A DNA stretch of 64,000 bases, taken from NCBI RefSeq assembly GCF_014257025.1, contig NZ_JACMSF010000013.1, positions 1-64,000 of the forward strand, in the 5' to 3' direction. The position numbers and the translations under genes were made by a program. Shown piece after piece: positions 6,916 through 16,232 of the stretch (positions are counted from its first letter, which is position 1; every line of letters begins with the position of its first letter). Below the pieces are notes generated by a model. It did no database searches, had not been told where the DNA came from, and saw nothing but the letters and a program-made list of their open reading frames with translations. Origin of the DNA: Streptomyces cupreus. Its GTDB lineage: Bacteria; Actinomycetota; Actinomycetes; Streptomycetales; Streptomycetaceae.

Positions 6916-8910
6916 TCAGCCGCGCGGCTCCCTCACCACCGCCACTTCCCCCGCCGGCACCCGCACCGAGCCCTCCGCCGCCGTCCCGCTGAGCAGTTCC
7001 CGCGCCCCGGACGCCACCGGCACCTCCGCCTCCCGGTCACCGTGGTTGATCAGGAACAGGTACTCCGCGTCCGCCCCGCGTCGTAGCGTCGCCTCCACGG
7101 CCGGAGGGACGGTTCGCACCGGCGTGACGCCCGCCTCGGTACGCATCCGCTCCAGCAGGGACGTCAGCGCATCCGCGTCCGGATGCGTCGCCACGTACCA
7201 GGCCGCCCCGGCGCCGTGATCCCGTCGCGTCACCGCCGGGACGCCGCTCAGGGCACCCGTCGTGTACGACGTCACGGCCTCAGCCCCTTCGAGGCGCACC
7301 CGTTCCGTCCACAGGGTCCCCGTGCCGCCGTCGCTCAGGCCCACCGACTCCCCCGGCAACAGCGGGAACAGTTCGTCCGTGCGTACGCCCAGGAGTTCCC
7401 GGAAAGCTCCCGGGTAACCGCCCAGCCGCACATGGCAGTTCTCGTCCACCGCCCCGCTGTGGAAGCCGACGGCCAGCGTTCCACCGGCCTCCGTGAAGGC
7501 CGTCAGGTTCGCCGTGCCCTCGTCGTCCACCAGGTACAGGCTCGGCGCCAGCACCAGCCGGTACCGCGACAGATCCGCGTCCGGGCGTACAAAGTCCACC
7601 GCCACTCCCGCTCGCCACAGCGGCTCGTACCAGGCGCGGACCAGGTCATGGAAGCGCAGTTCGCCGCTCGGCTGGGACGGGAGTTCCATCGCCCAGCGGG
7701 AGTTCCAGTCCCAGACGATGGCCACCTCGGCCGGGGCCACGCTTCCGCGTACCTCCGCCAATGCCTTGAGATCCGCGCCCAGTTGGACCACGTCCCGCCA
7801 GATCTGGCTGTCCGTCCCGGTGTGCGGCAGCATCGCCGAGTGCCACTGCTCGGCGCCCGCCTTCGCCGCACGCCACTGGAAGTAGGCGATGCCGTCCGCG
7901 CCTCGGGCGACATGGGCGAGGGCGTTGCGGCGCAGCTCCCCCGGACCCTTCGCCCTGTTCACCGGCTGCCAGTTCACCGCGCCCGTCGAGTGCTCCATCA
8001 GCAGCCAGGGCCCGCCCGCCAGGGAGCGCACCAGGTCGCCGCTCAGCGCGATGTCGATCTCCGACTCGGGGTCCGCGGACTGGAGGTAGTGGTCGTTCGA
8101 GACCAGGTCCAGCTTCGGGGCCCAGCGCCAGTAGTCCAGCGCGTCGAAGTTGTACATCACCATGAAGTTGGTGGTGGCGGGGATCGAAGGGGCCGCCTCC
8201 AGGAGCACCTGCCGCTCCGCCTCGTACAGCGAGAGCAGTTCGTCGCTGCAGAAGCGGCGCCAGTCCAGCTGGTGGGTGGGGTTCGGTACGGCGCCCGTGG
8301 CGCGGGGCGGCAGGATCTCGTCCCAGTCGTAGTACCACTGGCTCCAAAAGCGCGTGCCCCAGGCGTCGTTCAGCGCCGCCAGATCGTCCTCGTAACGGGC
8401 GCGCAGCCAGCGCCGGAAGGCCGCCGCGCTCTCGTCGCAGTAGCACTCCGCGTTGTGGCAGCCGTACTCGTTGTGGATGTGCCACATCACCACCGCCGGG
8501 TGGTCCGCGTACCGCTCGGCCAGCGCCCGCGCCATCCGCAGGGCCGCCTCCCGGTAGGCGGGGCTCGACGGGCAGAACGTCTGGCGGCTGCCGTACGACA
8601 GTCGGCGGCCGTCCTTGTCCATCGGGAGCGCCTCCGGATGGGCGCGGAAGAACCAGGCCGGGGGCGCCGCCGTGGGGGTCGCGAGGTCGGCCGCGATGCC
8701 GTTCGCCTCCAGCATGCCGAGGACGCGGTCCAGGAGGGAGAAGTCGTACGACCCCTCCTTCGGCTCCAGCAGCGCCCACGAGAAGATGCCGACGCTGACC
8801 ATGGTCACCCCGGCCTCGCGCATCAGGCGCATGTCCTCGGCCCAGACCTCCTCGGGCCACTGCTCGGGGTTGTAGTCACCGCCGTACGCGATGCCCGGAA
8901 CCTTCAGCAT
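6916..8910 (-). CDS. Beta-galactosidase, GH42
   Basis: A protein of 664 residues hydrolysing beta-galactosides in the cytoplasm (no signal peptide). N-terminal TIM barrel: GIAYGGDYNPEQWPEEVWAE at the start, the acid/base Glu in MWHIHNEYGCHN (about residue 145), the GH42 zinc cysteines in CHNAECYCDE, and the nucleophile Glu in WLLMEHSTGAVNW (about residue 310). The trimerisation and C-terminal beta domains follow. ATG 8910 has GGGGGAG 8 nt upstream and overlaps the GH36 stop by 7 nt. It is the last gene of the galactoside operon. Confidence 0.93.
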   Translation of the reverse strand: MLKVPGIAYGGDYNPEQWPEEVWAEDMRLMREAGVTMVSVGIFSWALLEPKEGSYDFSLLDRVLGMLEANGIAADLATPTAAPPAWFFRAHPEALPMDKDGRRLSYGSRQTFCPSSPAYREAALRMARALAERYADHPAVVMWHIHNEYGCHNAECYCDESAAAFRRWLRARYEDDLAALNDAWGTRFWSQWYYDWDEILPPRATGAVPNPTHQLDWRRFCSDELLSLYEAERQVLLEAAPSIPATTNFMVMYNFDALDYWRWAPKLDLVSNDHYLQSADPESEIDIALSGDLVRSLAGGPWLLMEHSTGAVNWQPVNRAKGPGELRRNALAHVARGADGIAYFQWRAAKAGAEQWHSAMLPHTGTDSQIWRDVVQLGADLKALAEVRGSVAPAEVAIVWDWNSRWAMELPSQPSGELRFHDLVRAWYEPLWRAGVAVDFVRPDADLSRYRLVLAPSLYLVDDEGTANLTAFTEAGGTLAVGFHSGAVDENCHVRLGGYPGAFRELLGVRTDELFPLLPGESVGLSDGGTGTLWTERVRLEGAEAVTSYTTGALSGVPAVTRRDHGAGAAWYVATHPDADALTSLLERMRTEAGVTPVRTVPPAVEATLRRGADAEYLFLINHGDREAEVPVASGARELLSGTAAEGSVRVPAGEVAVVREPRG

Positions 8911-10232
8911 GCCGCGGCTCCCCCGAGAAGACGGCGGGTTGTCGCCACTCCCCACTCGTCCAGTGACAGCAGCCGGTCGCTGGAGGCCATCAGGCCGCCC
9001 GTCGCCTCCACGTGCGCAGCCCACTGTTCCCGGGTCTCCACCGCCGGGCGGGCCATCAGGCAGTCGGGGTCGTTGATCCAGAGGCGGCCGTGCTGCCACT
9101 GCCGTCCGACGCCGGTGAACTCGGCGGCGTCCTGGCCGGGCTGACTGTAGTCGTCCGCCTCGGGGCGGCGGTGCGGGGCCGTGTCGGGGCTGACCCGCAT
9201 CGCGTCGAACAGGCCGATGGACGCCAGAAGAGGGGCTCCGCAGCCCAGCAGGTACGCCTCCTCGCCGATCGCCTCCCGGATCAGCTCGATCCCGGAGCGG
9301 TACGCCGTGAGCGCGTCCGCGTCTTGATGGCGTACGCCGTCCAGGGCGCCGGCGTACAGGAAGTCGACCTTGAAGTAGTCGTAGCCCTCGGCGCGCAGCG
9401 TCCTGAAGACCTCCGTCAGGTAGGCCGCCGCGTCCGGGTGGGTCGTGTCCAGGACGTTCAGGTCGTGGCCCCAGTTGCGGCCCGCGTGCACGGGGGCGCC
9501 CGTGGTGGAGCGGACCAGCCAGTCCGGGTGCTCGGCGGCCAGGTCGCTCGCCGGGTCGACCAGGAAGGGTGCCGTCCAGATGCCGGCCCTGCGGCCGCGC
9601 TCGCGGATGGCGTCCGCGATGCCGGCTCGGGAGCGGAAGCGGCCGGAGAGGGTGAGCCAGTCGCCGAGTGCCTTCTGGTAGCCGTCGTCGATCTGGACGA
9701 CGTCGATGGGCAGGTCGAGGGTGTCCATCGCGCGGAGGTTCTCGTGGATGTCGTCCTCGGTGACGGCGGTGAAGTACTCGTACCAGGAGCACCAGACCGT
9801 TGGCGCCGGACGGGGGGCCTGGAGGCCGAGGCTGTCGGCCCAGTCGGCGAGGGCGCCCTGGATGCCGCCGGGGCCCAGGTAGGAGTAGAAGTCCACCTTG
9901 CCGTCGGCGCTGATCTCCGCCTGGCCGTCGCGCACTTCGAGCCGGATGGAGGGCACCGAGCTCAGCGGATCGGCCGCCGCGCAGACGATCACCGGCCCGT
10001 CCTCGCCCTTGGGGGCCAGGGCCAGCAGCCCCTCCCCCTGGAACACCCCGTCGGGCACGGTCACCCCGGGCCGGTAACACACCGTCGCCCAGTTGGAGTT
10101 GGTCGGACGGTACGGCCTGGCGTCCAGCGCGTATGCCCCACTGGGGCTCCAGGACTGCCAGCCCTCCTCGTGGACGCGGGCGGTGCTCGGGTCCACGGGC
10201 ACGGAGGCGACGGGGGTGAAGGCTTGGGACAC
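8904..10232 (-). CDS. Alpha-galactosidase, GH36/melibiase type
   Basis: A protein of 442 residues from GTG 10232. The clan GH-D barrel shows PTVWCSWYEYF (about residue 140), QIDDGYQKALGDW, the nucleophile Asp in YDYFKVDFLYAGAL and the acid/base Asp in RVSPDTAPHR. It is shorter than the roughly 700-residue classical GH36 enzymes because the N-terminal supersandwich is reduced. No signal peptide is present, so it acts on galactosides after import. It lies 29 bp after the permease gene and overlaps the GH42 start. Exact linkage preference is unknown. Confidence 0.88.
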   Translation of the reverse strand: MSQAFTPVASVPVDPSTARVHEEGWQSWSPSGAYALDARPYRPTNSNWATVCYRPGVTVPDGVFQGEGLLALAPKGEDGPVIVCAAADPLSSVPSIRLEVRDGQAEISADGKVDFYSYLGPGGIQGALADWADSLGLQAPRPAPTVWCSWYEYFTAVTEDDIHENLRAMDTLDLPIDVVQIDDGYQKALGDWLTLSGRFRSRAGIADAIRERGRRAGIWTAPFLVDPASDLAAEHPDWLVRSTTGAPVHAGRNWGHDLNVLDTTHPDAAAYLTEVFRTLRAEGYDYFKVDFLYAGALDGVRHQDADALTAYRSGIELIREAIGEEAYLLGCGAPLLASIGLFDAMRVSPDTAPHRRPEADDYSQPGQDAAEFTGVGRQWQHGRLWINDPDCLMARPAVETREQWAAHVEATGGLMASSDRLLSLDEWGVATTRRLLGGAAAC

Positions 10233-10261
10233 GGTGGTTCTCTTTCCGAACAGGGGGAGCG

Positions 10262-11140
10262 TCAGCCCTTGTTGGCGCCGAGGGTGAGACCGCTGACGAA
10301 CTGCCGCTGGAGCACGAAGTACACGATCAGTGTCGGGATCGCGGTGAGCAGGGCGCCGGCGGCGACCAGGTTGGGGTCGGTGAAGTACGTCCCGGTGAGG
10401 TTGTTCAGCGCCGAGGTGATCGGCATGTTCTCGCCGGTCGAGATCAGGACGAGGGCCCAGAAGAAGTCGTTGTAGATCCAGATGGAGAGCAGGGTCGCAA
10501 GGGCCGCCATCGCCGGGCGGCACAGCGGGAGCACGATCTGCCAGTACATGCGCCACACCGAGGCGCCGTCCACCAGCGCGGCCTCGGTCAGCTCGTGCGG
10601 CAGCGTGCGCATGTAGTTGCTGAGCACGAAGGCGCAGAAGCCGGACTGGAAGGCGACATGGATCAGCACCAGGCCGAGCGCCGAGTCGTACAGCTTGCCG
10701 CTCATCGTGATGCCCGGCAGGTCGATCAGCAGGTAGAGGCGGTACAGCGGGGTGATGATGACCTGCTGCGGGAGCAGGTTGCCGGCCGTGAAGACCAGCA
10801 GCAGGGCCAGGTTGAGGCGGAAGTCGAAGCGGCTGACGTAGAAGGCGACCATCGACGACAGGAACAGCGTCAGCAGGACCGCCGGGACGGCGATGATCAG
10901 CGTGTTCACGAAGTAATGCGTCATGTCCGACTGCTGATACGCATTGGTGAAGTTGTCGAAGTTCAGCGTGTCCGGCCAGGACACGTATCCCTTCTCACTG
11001 GTCTCCCCGTACGGCCGCATCGCCGCGTAGACGGCCCACAGCAGCGGCGCGAGCCAGGCCAGCGCGGCGCCCGCCAGGAAGAGGTGCAGCAGGATCCGGG
11101 CGGGGCGGACCGGCGTACGGGCCACGGTGACGGTGCTCAT
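10262..11140 (-). CDS. Carbohydrate ABC transporter permease, MalG/LacG type
   Basis: A protein of 292 residues with about six membrane helices. The EAA loop that contacts the ATPase reads TEAALVDGASVWRMYWQIVL (about residues 185-204), and the C-terminus is QFVSGLTLGANKG, typical of MalG-like CUT1 permeases. ATG 11140 overlaps the upstream permease stop by ATGA. The operon has no ATPase gene; streptomycetes commonly use a shared MsiK ATPase, which is inferred here. Confidence 0.92.
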   Translation of the reverse strand: MSTVTVARTPVRPARILLHLFLAGAALAWLAPLLWAVYAAMRPYGETSEKGYVSWPDTLNFDNFTNAYQQSDMTHYFVNTLIIAVPAVLLTLFLSSMVAFYVSRFDFRLNLALLLVFTAGNLLPQQVIITPLYRLYLLIDLPGITMSGKLYDSALGLVLIHVAFQSGFCAFVLSNYMRTLPHELTEAALVDGASVWRMYWQIVLPLCRPAMAALATLLSIWIYNDFFWALVLISTGENMPITSALNNLTGTYFTDPNLVAAGALLTAIPTLIVYFVLQRQFVSGLTLGANKG

Positions 11141-12114
11141 GCGCGCCGCTCCTTCCGGAAGGTGCTGACCAGGTACGGGATGATCACGACGAGCGAGATC
11201 AGCAGCAGCACGACCGCGATGGCGGAGCCGTAACCGATCCGGCTGGACTCGCCGATGATGTTGCTGGTCACCAGGATGGAGAGCAGCTCGGTGCCCTCGG
11301 CGCCACCGTTGAAGACGTAGACGAGGTCGAAGGCGCGCAGGGCCTCGATGATCGTGACGACCAGGACGACCGTGTTGGTCGGGCGCAGGGTCGGGAAGAT
11401 GACGTTCTTGAACGTCTGCCATTCGCCCGCGCCGTCCAGCGCGGACGCTTCCCGCAGCGACGGGTCGACGCCCTTCAGGCCCGCCAGGTAGAGGATCATC
11501 ATGTAGCCGGCATGGCGCCAGGACGCGGCGATGAGGATGGCCCAGAGGTTGAGGTCGGGGTCGCCGATCCAGTCGATGTACTTGCCGGGCTCGTTGGCGC
11601 CGATGAAGCTGTTGATCAGGCCGGTGTCGGGGTTGTAGATCAGCTGCCAGACGAAGCCGATCACGGCCATCGACATCACGACGGGCAGGAAGAAGGCGGT
11701 CTGGTACACCCGGCTGAAGCGGATCTTCTTGTCCAACTGCACGGCCAGGAACAGGCCGAGCGGGGTCGGGATCACGATCAGCACGACGAACCAGATGACG
11801 TTGTGCTGGACGGCGGGCCAGAACTGCGGGTTCTGCTCGAAGAGTTCACGGAAGTTCTGCAGGCCCACCCACTGGATCGAGTCGAAGCCGATGCCGTCCC
11901 AGGTGGTGAACGCCAGCGCGATCGAGGCGAGGGCGGTGACCCAGACGAGGGCGATGTGCAGGATCGTCGGCAGGCCCGCCATCAGACCGAGGGTGAGCCG
12001 GTCGCGGCGGGTGAGCAGACGGCGGTGGCCGGAACGGGCCTTGGGCGCGGGGGCGGCGCCCGGAGGCGGCACGTCGGCCGCCTCCGGGATCTCCGCGGTG
12101 ATCTGGGTGCTCAT
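11137..12114 (-). CDS. Carbohydrate ABC transporter permease, MalF/LacF type
   Basis: A protein of 325 residues with a cytoplasmic Pro/Ala-rich N-terminus and six helices. The EAA loop is REASALDGAGEWQTFKNVIF (about residues 220-239). ATG 12114 overlaps the binding-protein stop (ATGA). It pairs with the following MalG-type permease as the channel of the galactoside importer. Confidence 0.92.
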   Translation of the reverse strand: MSTQITAEIPEAADVPPPGAAPAPKARSGHRRLLTRRDRLTLGLMAGLPTILHIALVWVTALASIALAFTTWDGIGFDSIQWVGLQNFRELFEQNPQFWPAVQHNVIWFVVLIVIPTPLGLFLAVQLDKKIRFSRVYQTAFFLPVVMSMAVIGFVWQLIYNPDTGLINSFIGANEPGKYIDWIGDPDLNLWAILIAASWRHAGYMMILYLAGLKGVDPSLREASALDGAGEWQTFKNVIFPTLRPTNTVVLVVTIIEALRAFDLVYVFNGGAEGTELLSILVTSNIIGESSRIGYGSAIAVVLLLISLVVIIPYLVSTFRKERRA

Positions 12115-13406
12115 GAGGACGCGAAGATCGTCTTCTTCTGGCGCTCGATCGAGGACAGCAGACTGTCGACGCCCTTGGGGTCACGGATGAACTTCTGGAG
12201 CGCGGGCTGCATCACCGTGGAGGTGAAGTCGGGGCGGCTGTCGCGGTCCATGAACTGGGTGAGCGACTTGGCGCCCGCGATCATCTCGTACGCCTTCTTC
12301 TGAAGGGCGCTGTACGAGGCGGTGTCCGCGTCGGTGGTGGCGTGCACCACGCTCGGGTCGGACTCGAGGTAGACGTCCTCGGCCTCCGAAGTGCCGAGGA
12401 ACTCAAGGAGCTTGACGGCCTCGGTCTTGTTCTTCGGGCTCTTGCTCATCATGAAGCCGTCGGTCGGCGCCTCGACGGTGTCCTGGCCGAAGGCCGGGTC
12501 GATCTCCGGGAAGGCGAAGAAGTCGAGGTCGTCCAGGGCGGACTTGTCGGTGAACTGCTGGGCCACGAAGGTGCCGAGCAGATACATGCCCGCCTTCTTG
12601 GACGCCAGGGTCTGCGCCGCGTCCTGCCAGGTGCGGCCCGTGGAACCCTCCTGGTGGTAGGGGAGGATCTCGGTCCACAGGTCGAAGGTCTTGCGGACCT
12701 TGGCGTCGGTCCAGGATGCCTTGCCGGCCATCAGCTCGACATGGAAGTCGTAGCCGTTCTGGCGGAAGTTGATCTGGTCGAAGGTGCCGAGCGCGGGCCA
12801 GGCGTCCTTGTCGCCGAAGGCGATCGGGACGAGCTTGTCCTTCTGCATCTGCTTGCACAGCGCCACGAAGTCGTCCCAGGTGGTGGGGACTTCGTAGCCG
12901 TACTGCTGGAACACGCTCTTCCGGTAGAAGACCGCCCAGGGGTACGAGTACAGCGGCACGAAGTAGTACTTGCCGTCCTCGCCCTTGCTGAGCTTGTGCA
13001 TCGCCTCGGGGAAGTTGCCCCCGATGGTCTTCCACACGTCGTCGATCGGGGTGGCCAGACCCTTGGCCGCGAAGAACTGCATCCGGTAGCCGGCGAACCA
13101 GGTGAACACGTCGTCCGGCGTGCCCTGGAGGTAGGAGTTGATCTGCTCCTGGAAGGTGTTGGAGTCCTTGGTGTTCACGTCGACCGTGATGCCGGACTGC
13201 TTCTTGTAGGCCGCGTAGATGTCCGCGAACGCCTTCTTCGGCACCGGGTCGGACGCCTTGGAACCCAGGGTCACGGTCTTCGGATCGGCGGCCGAACCGC
13301 TGCCGCCACACGCGCTCAGCAGGGGTATGCCGGCGCCGAGAACGGCGGCGCCGCCGATGCCGCGCAGCAGGGTGCGGCGGGAGGGGGAGGGGAGGTTGTC
13401 GAGCAT
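12111..13406 (-). CDS. Extracellular sugar-binding lipoprotein of the galactoside ABC importer
   Basis: A protein of 431 residues from ATG 13406, with AGGAG 7 nt upstream; an upstream in-frame extension lacks a ribosome site. The signal has a twin-arginine motif (PSRRTLLRGIGG) and a lipobox (LLSAC), so it is a Tat-exported lipoprotein. The body is a CUT1 solute-binding fold (FTWFAGYRMQFFAAKGLATP). First gene of the operon, before MalF- and MalG-type permeases and two galactosidases, so the ligand is probably an alpha- or beta-galactoside. Confidence 0.92.
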   Translation of the reverse strand: MLDNLPSPSRRTLLRGIGGAAVLGAGIPLLSACGGSGSAADPKTVTLGSKASDPVPKKAFADIYAAYKKQSGITVDVNTKDSNTFQEQINSYLQGTPDDVFTWFAGYRMQFFAAKGLATPIDDVWKTIGGNFPEAMHKLSKGEDGKYYFVPLYSYPWAVFYRKSVFQQYGYEVPTTWDDFVALCKQMQKDKLVPIAFGDKDAWPALGTFDQINFRQNGYDFHVELMAGKASWTDAKVRKTFDLWTEILPYHQEGSTGRTWQDAAQTLASKKAGMYLLGTFVAQQFTDKSALDDLDFFAFPEIDPAFGQDTVEAPTDGFMMSKSPKNKTEAVKLLEFLGTSEAEDVYLESDPSVVHATTDADTASYSALQKKAYEMIAGAKSLTQFMDRDSRPDFTSTVMQPALQKFIRDPKGVDSLLSSIERQKKTIFASS

Positions 13407-13460
13407 GTGCGGCTCCTGAGGCAGGGGCGGTCCCAGGAGCGGTGGCGCGCACACCGCCCC

Positions 13461-13490
13461 GAAATTGATCGAAACCAAGCAGAAATCAAC
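13461..13490. promoter_or_regulatory. Helically phased GAAA repeats upstream of the galactoside operon
   Basis: GAAATTGATC, GAAACCAAGC and (A)GAAATCAAC begin at 13461, 13471 and 13482, giving 10- and 11-bp spacing on one face of the helix. The set lies about 55-85 bp before the binding-protein start. TTGAT...ATCAA within it also forms a dyad. Direct GAAA/TTTC repeats of this spacing are used by some sugar-responsive regulators of the DeoR family. No regulator gene is adjacent. Confidence 0.4.
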
Positions 13491-13612
13491 TGGACCGAAC
13501 AGAGGGTGGCGTAATAACAGCCGGATGTCCTGTCATGAGTCAAGAGCGGACGGCGCCCTTTGTTGAAACGTGACCGACTCGACTCCGCGCGGTGGACGCC
13601 TCGGTGGACGCC

Positions 13613-15418
13613 TCAGCGGACGTCGATCCGCCGCTCCATGCTCACCTGGTCGATCTCCGAGACCCGCACGGTGATCTTCATGGTCCAGGTGCCGGCGAGG
13701 GGGAGGTCGACGAAGCTGTTGGCCCAGTAACCGCCCTGGTCGGTCAGCTCGGCGTCGAGGGGGCCGACGTCCTGGGCGGGGAGGGTGAAGGAGACGCGCA
13801 GCTCAGGAACGGTCGACAGACCGCCGTCCGGTCCGAACACCACGGCCTGAAGGGCGTTGTCACCGACCCGGCCGGGGTCGAGGGTGAGCTCGACCTTGCC
13901 GGTACCGCCCGGGGTGCCGACGTCGAAGGGGACGGTCACGGCGACGGTGCCGCCGACGGGCGGCGCGGCCTCGGCCGCCTCGGCGGCCCTTCCCGGCAGG
14001 GTCCCGGTGAGCACGGTCGTGATCACCAGCACGACCACACCGACGGTGACTTCGGCCAGCACCGACCGGCGCAGGGCACGGCGGTGGGCGTCGGTGGGCG
14101 GGGGTTGGGGCGGCGGCTCGGGCAGCGGGGGGCCGCCGGCCGGCTCCGGCACCTTTTCGGGTACGACCGTCCCCGCCTCGACCGTCGCCAGCCGTGCCGT
14201 CCAGCGGCGGGACACCGCCGCGGCCCCCAGGAGCAGGGCGACGGCGGCCAGCTTGAGGGTCAGGAGCCTGCCGTACGTCGTACCGGTGAGCGCGTCCCAG
14301 GAGCCCAGGCCGCGCCAGGACTGGTAGACGCCGGTGACGGCCAGGACGGTGACGGAGGCGAAGGCCAGGCGGGAGAAGCGGGTGACTGTGGCGGGGGTGA
14401 GGTGGGAGCGGTGCAGGGTGATCAGCAGGGCTGTGAGGCCGCCGAGCCATACCGCTGTCGCGAGGAGGTGCAGGGCGGAGGACGCCATTGCCAACGGCAC
14501 CTGGATGCCGGCCGAGGCATGATCCGAAGCGGCCCAGGTCAGTGGGAGGCCTATGGCTGTGCCGAGAAGGGTTGTTCGGCGGGTGCGGCTTCGTCGTGGC
14601 TGGTCGCGCCCGCGCGGCGGAGCCGCAAGATCGAGCACCGCCCCGCGCCCCTTACCGGTACTGCTGAGCCGGAGGAAACACGCGGCCGTCAGTAGGAGCA
14701 GGACCAGCCTTGCCAGCAGGGCCAGTCCGGGCCGGCCCGTGAGGGTGCGGACGAAGGCCTCGGGGTCCAGGGCGGCTGCCGGGCCCTCGCCGGTCTCGTA
14801 CGGGGCCCTCAGCACCAGCAGCGCCAGAGTCGTGCCGAGCAGGGTCCACCAGCCGATCACCAGCGGCCTGCGCAGCACTCCCGGCTCCGGTGGCCGGCAC
14901 ACGACGATGAACGCGGCCGTACCAATGAGCACCGCCGCCGCCAGATACGCCAGATACCGGGCGATCTTGTGCAGGGCCGCGGTCGCCGGATCCTCCGTCG
15001 GGCCCGTGTCCACCGCCACCGGCGTCGGCGACGGTTTGCCCACCGAGAAGGTGAACGCGCCCGACACCGGGTGGCTGTCCGCCGACACCACTCGCCAGGC
15101 CACCGTGTAGGTGCCCTTGTCCAGGGAGCCCGGCAAGGTCACGCGGGCCGTACTGGAGGTCTCCGCGTGCTCGGCCTCCCCCAGGCGCAGGCGCCTGCCG
15201 TCCGGGCCCAGGACGCGGACCGAGTCGTCGAGCAGGCCTACGGACTCCGTGAAGGTCAGGGTGAGCTGACGGGGGGCCGTTCGCAGGACGGTTCCGTCCT
15301 CGGGGTCGGTGCCACTGAGGGCCGCGTGTGCCGAAGCCGTTCCCGCGCCGCCGAGGAAGAGCAGGACCAGCACGGCGCCCAGCAGCACCAGCCCTTGAAC
15401 TCCGCGCCGTCGAACCAC
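13613..15418 (-). CDS. CopC-CopD fusion copper-binding/transport protein
   Basis: A protein of 601 residues from GTG 15418 (GGAGAGACGAC upstream). The signal peptide ends TASA and the mature protein begins HAALSG, the Cu-binding N-terminal His of CopC. The second CopC His site is SADSHPVSG (about residue 115). From about residue 150 eight or so helices form the CopD part, including ALHLLATAVWLGGL. A C-terminal extracellular beta domain (about residues 490-601, ending MERRIDVR) resembles the YtkA-like tail found in actinobacterial fusions. It should move or sense copper at the membrane. No copper operator was seen upstream. Confidence 0.88.
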   Translation of the reverse strand: MVRRRGVQGLVLLGAVLVLLFLGGAGTASAHAALSGTDPEDGTVLRTAPRQLTLTFTESVGLLDDSVRVLGPDGRRLRLGEAEHAETSSTARVTLPGSLDKGTYTVAWRVVSADSHPVSGAFTFSVGKPSPTPVAVDTGPTEDPATAALHKIARYLAYLAAAVLIGTAAFIVVCRPPEPGVLRRPLVIGWWTLLGTTLALLVLRAPYETGEGPAAALDPEAFVRTLTGRPGLALLARLVLLLLTAACFLRLSSTGKGRGAVLDLAAPPRGRDQPRRSRTRRTTLLGTAIGLPLTWAASDHASAGIQVPLAMASSALHLLATAVWLGGLTALLITLHRSHLTPATVTRFSRLAFASVTVLAVTGVYQSWRGLGSWDALTGTTYGRLLTLKLAAVALLLGAAAVSRRWTARLATVEAGTVVPEKVPEPAGGPPLPEPPPQPPPTDAHRRALRRSVLAEVTVGVVVLVITTVLTGTLPGRAAEAAEAAPPVGGTVAVTVPFDVGTPGGTGKVELTLDPGRVGDNALQAVVFGPDGGLSTVPELRVSFTLPAQDVGPLDAELTDQGGYWANSFVDLPLAGTWTMKITVRVSEIDQVSMERRIDVR

Positions 15419-15482
15419 GTCGTCTCTCCGTCTTCCCCGGTCTCCGCCACGAGGACAGATACGTACGGCAAGCGCTCCCCGC

Positions 15483-16232
15483 TCACCACGTCGGGCGGGC
15501 CGATACTCCTCCGTCCACCACCAGGTCGTGGCCTGTGATCCAGGTGGCCAGCGGTGACGCCAGGAACACGCAGGCGTCCCCTACGTCCTCGGGCCGGCCC
15601 AGCCGTCCCACCGCCGTCGCCCGCCGCCAGCGCCGTACGCCTTCGGGCCAGGCCTCCTCCAGGCCCTCCCGTTCGATCAGGCCCGGGGAGACCGTGTTCA
15701 CGCGGATGCCGTCGCGGCCGTACTCCAGGGCCGCCGAGCGGGCGTGCATCAGTACCGCTGCCTTCGCTGCCGCGTAGTGCGCGTGCCCCTCGGCCGGCAT
15801 GCGGGCCTCCACCGAGGCGATGTGGGTCACCGAGCCGCCGCCTCGCCCCCGCATGACCTCGGCCGCGGCCTGCGTGCAGGCGAAGACACTGGTCAGGTTG
15901 GTGTCCACCACCGCCCGCCACTCGGCCGCGGTCATCCCGGGAAGCTCCCTGACCGGCTGCGCCCCGGCGTTGTTGACCAGCGCCGTCAACTTGCCGCCAC
16001 CCCACTCGGCGGCCTCCCGCACGACCCGGTGGCACTCCTCCTCGACCGTCAGATCCCCTCGCAGGACGACCGACTCCCCGATCTCGGCGGCCAGTTCGCG
16101 CGCCGAATCCACAGACGTACGGCAGTGCAGAGCCACCGCCGCGCCCTGGTCGGCGAAGCGCAGGGCGATGCCCCGGACGATGCTTCCTCCGGCTCCCGTG
16201 ATCAGGGCGACCTGGCCCTCAAGCAGCTTCAT
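15483..16232 (-). CDS. SDR-family oxidoreductase
   Basis: A protein of 249 residues with a Rossmann fold. The nucleotide-binding loop is ALITGAGGSIVRGIA, the fold motif LVNNAGAQ, the catalytic Ser lies in HIASVEA, and Tyr/Lys in HYAAAKA. The C-terminus IRVNTVSPGLI...GHDLVVDGG is typical of FabG-like classical SDRs. ATG 16232 overlaps the cupin stop by ATGA. Last gene of the operon that begins at the iron box; substrate unknown. Confidence 0.88.
   Translation of the reverse strand: MKLLEGQVALITGAGGSIVRGIALRFADQGAAVALHCRTSVDSARELAAEIGESVVLRGDLTVEEECHRVVREAAEWGGGKLTALVNNAGAQPVRELPGMTAAEWRAVVDTNLTSVFACTQAAAEVMRGRGGGSVTHIASVEARMPAEGHAHYAAAKAAVLMHARSAALEYGRDGIRVNTVSPGLIEREGLEEAWPEGVRRWRRATAVGRLGRPEDVGDACVFLASPLATWITGHDLVVDGGVSARPTW

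Noticed and set aside
7183..9144. 653-codon plus-strand frame across the GH42/GH36 genes
   Set aside because: It is entirely antisense to recognised glycosidases; Val/Arg/Gln-rich shadow composition with no ribosome site.
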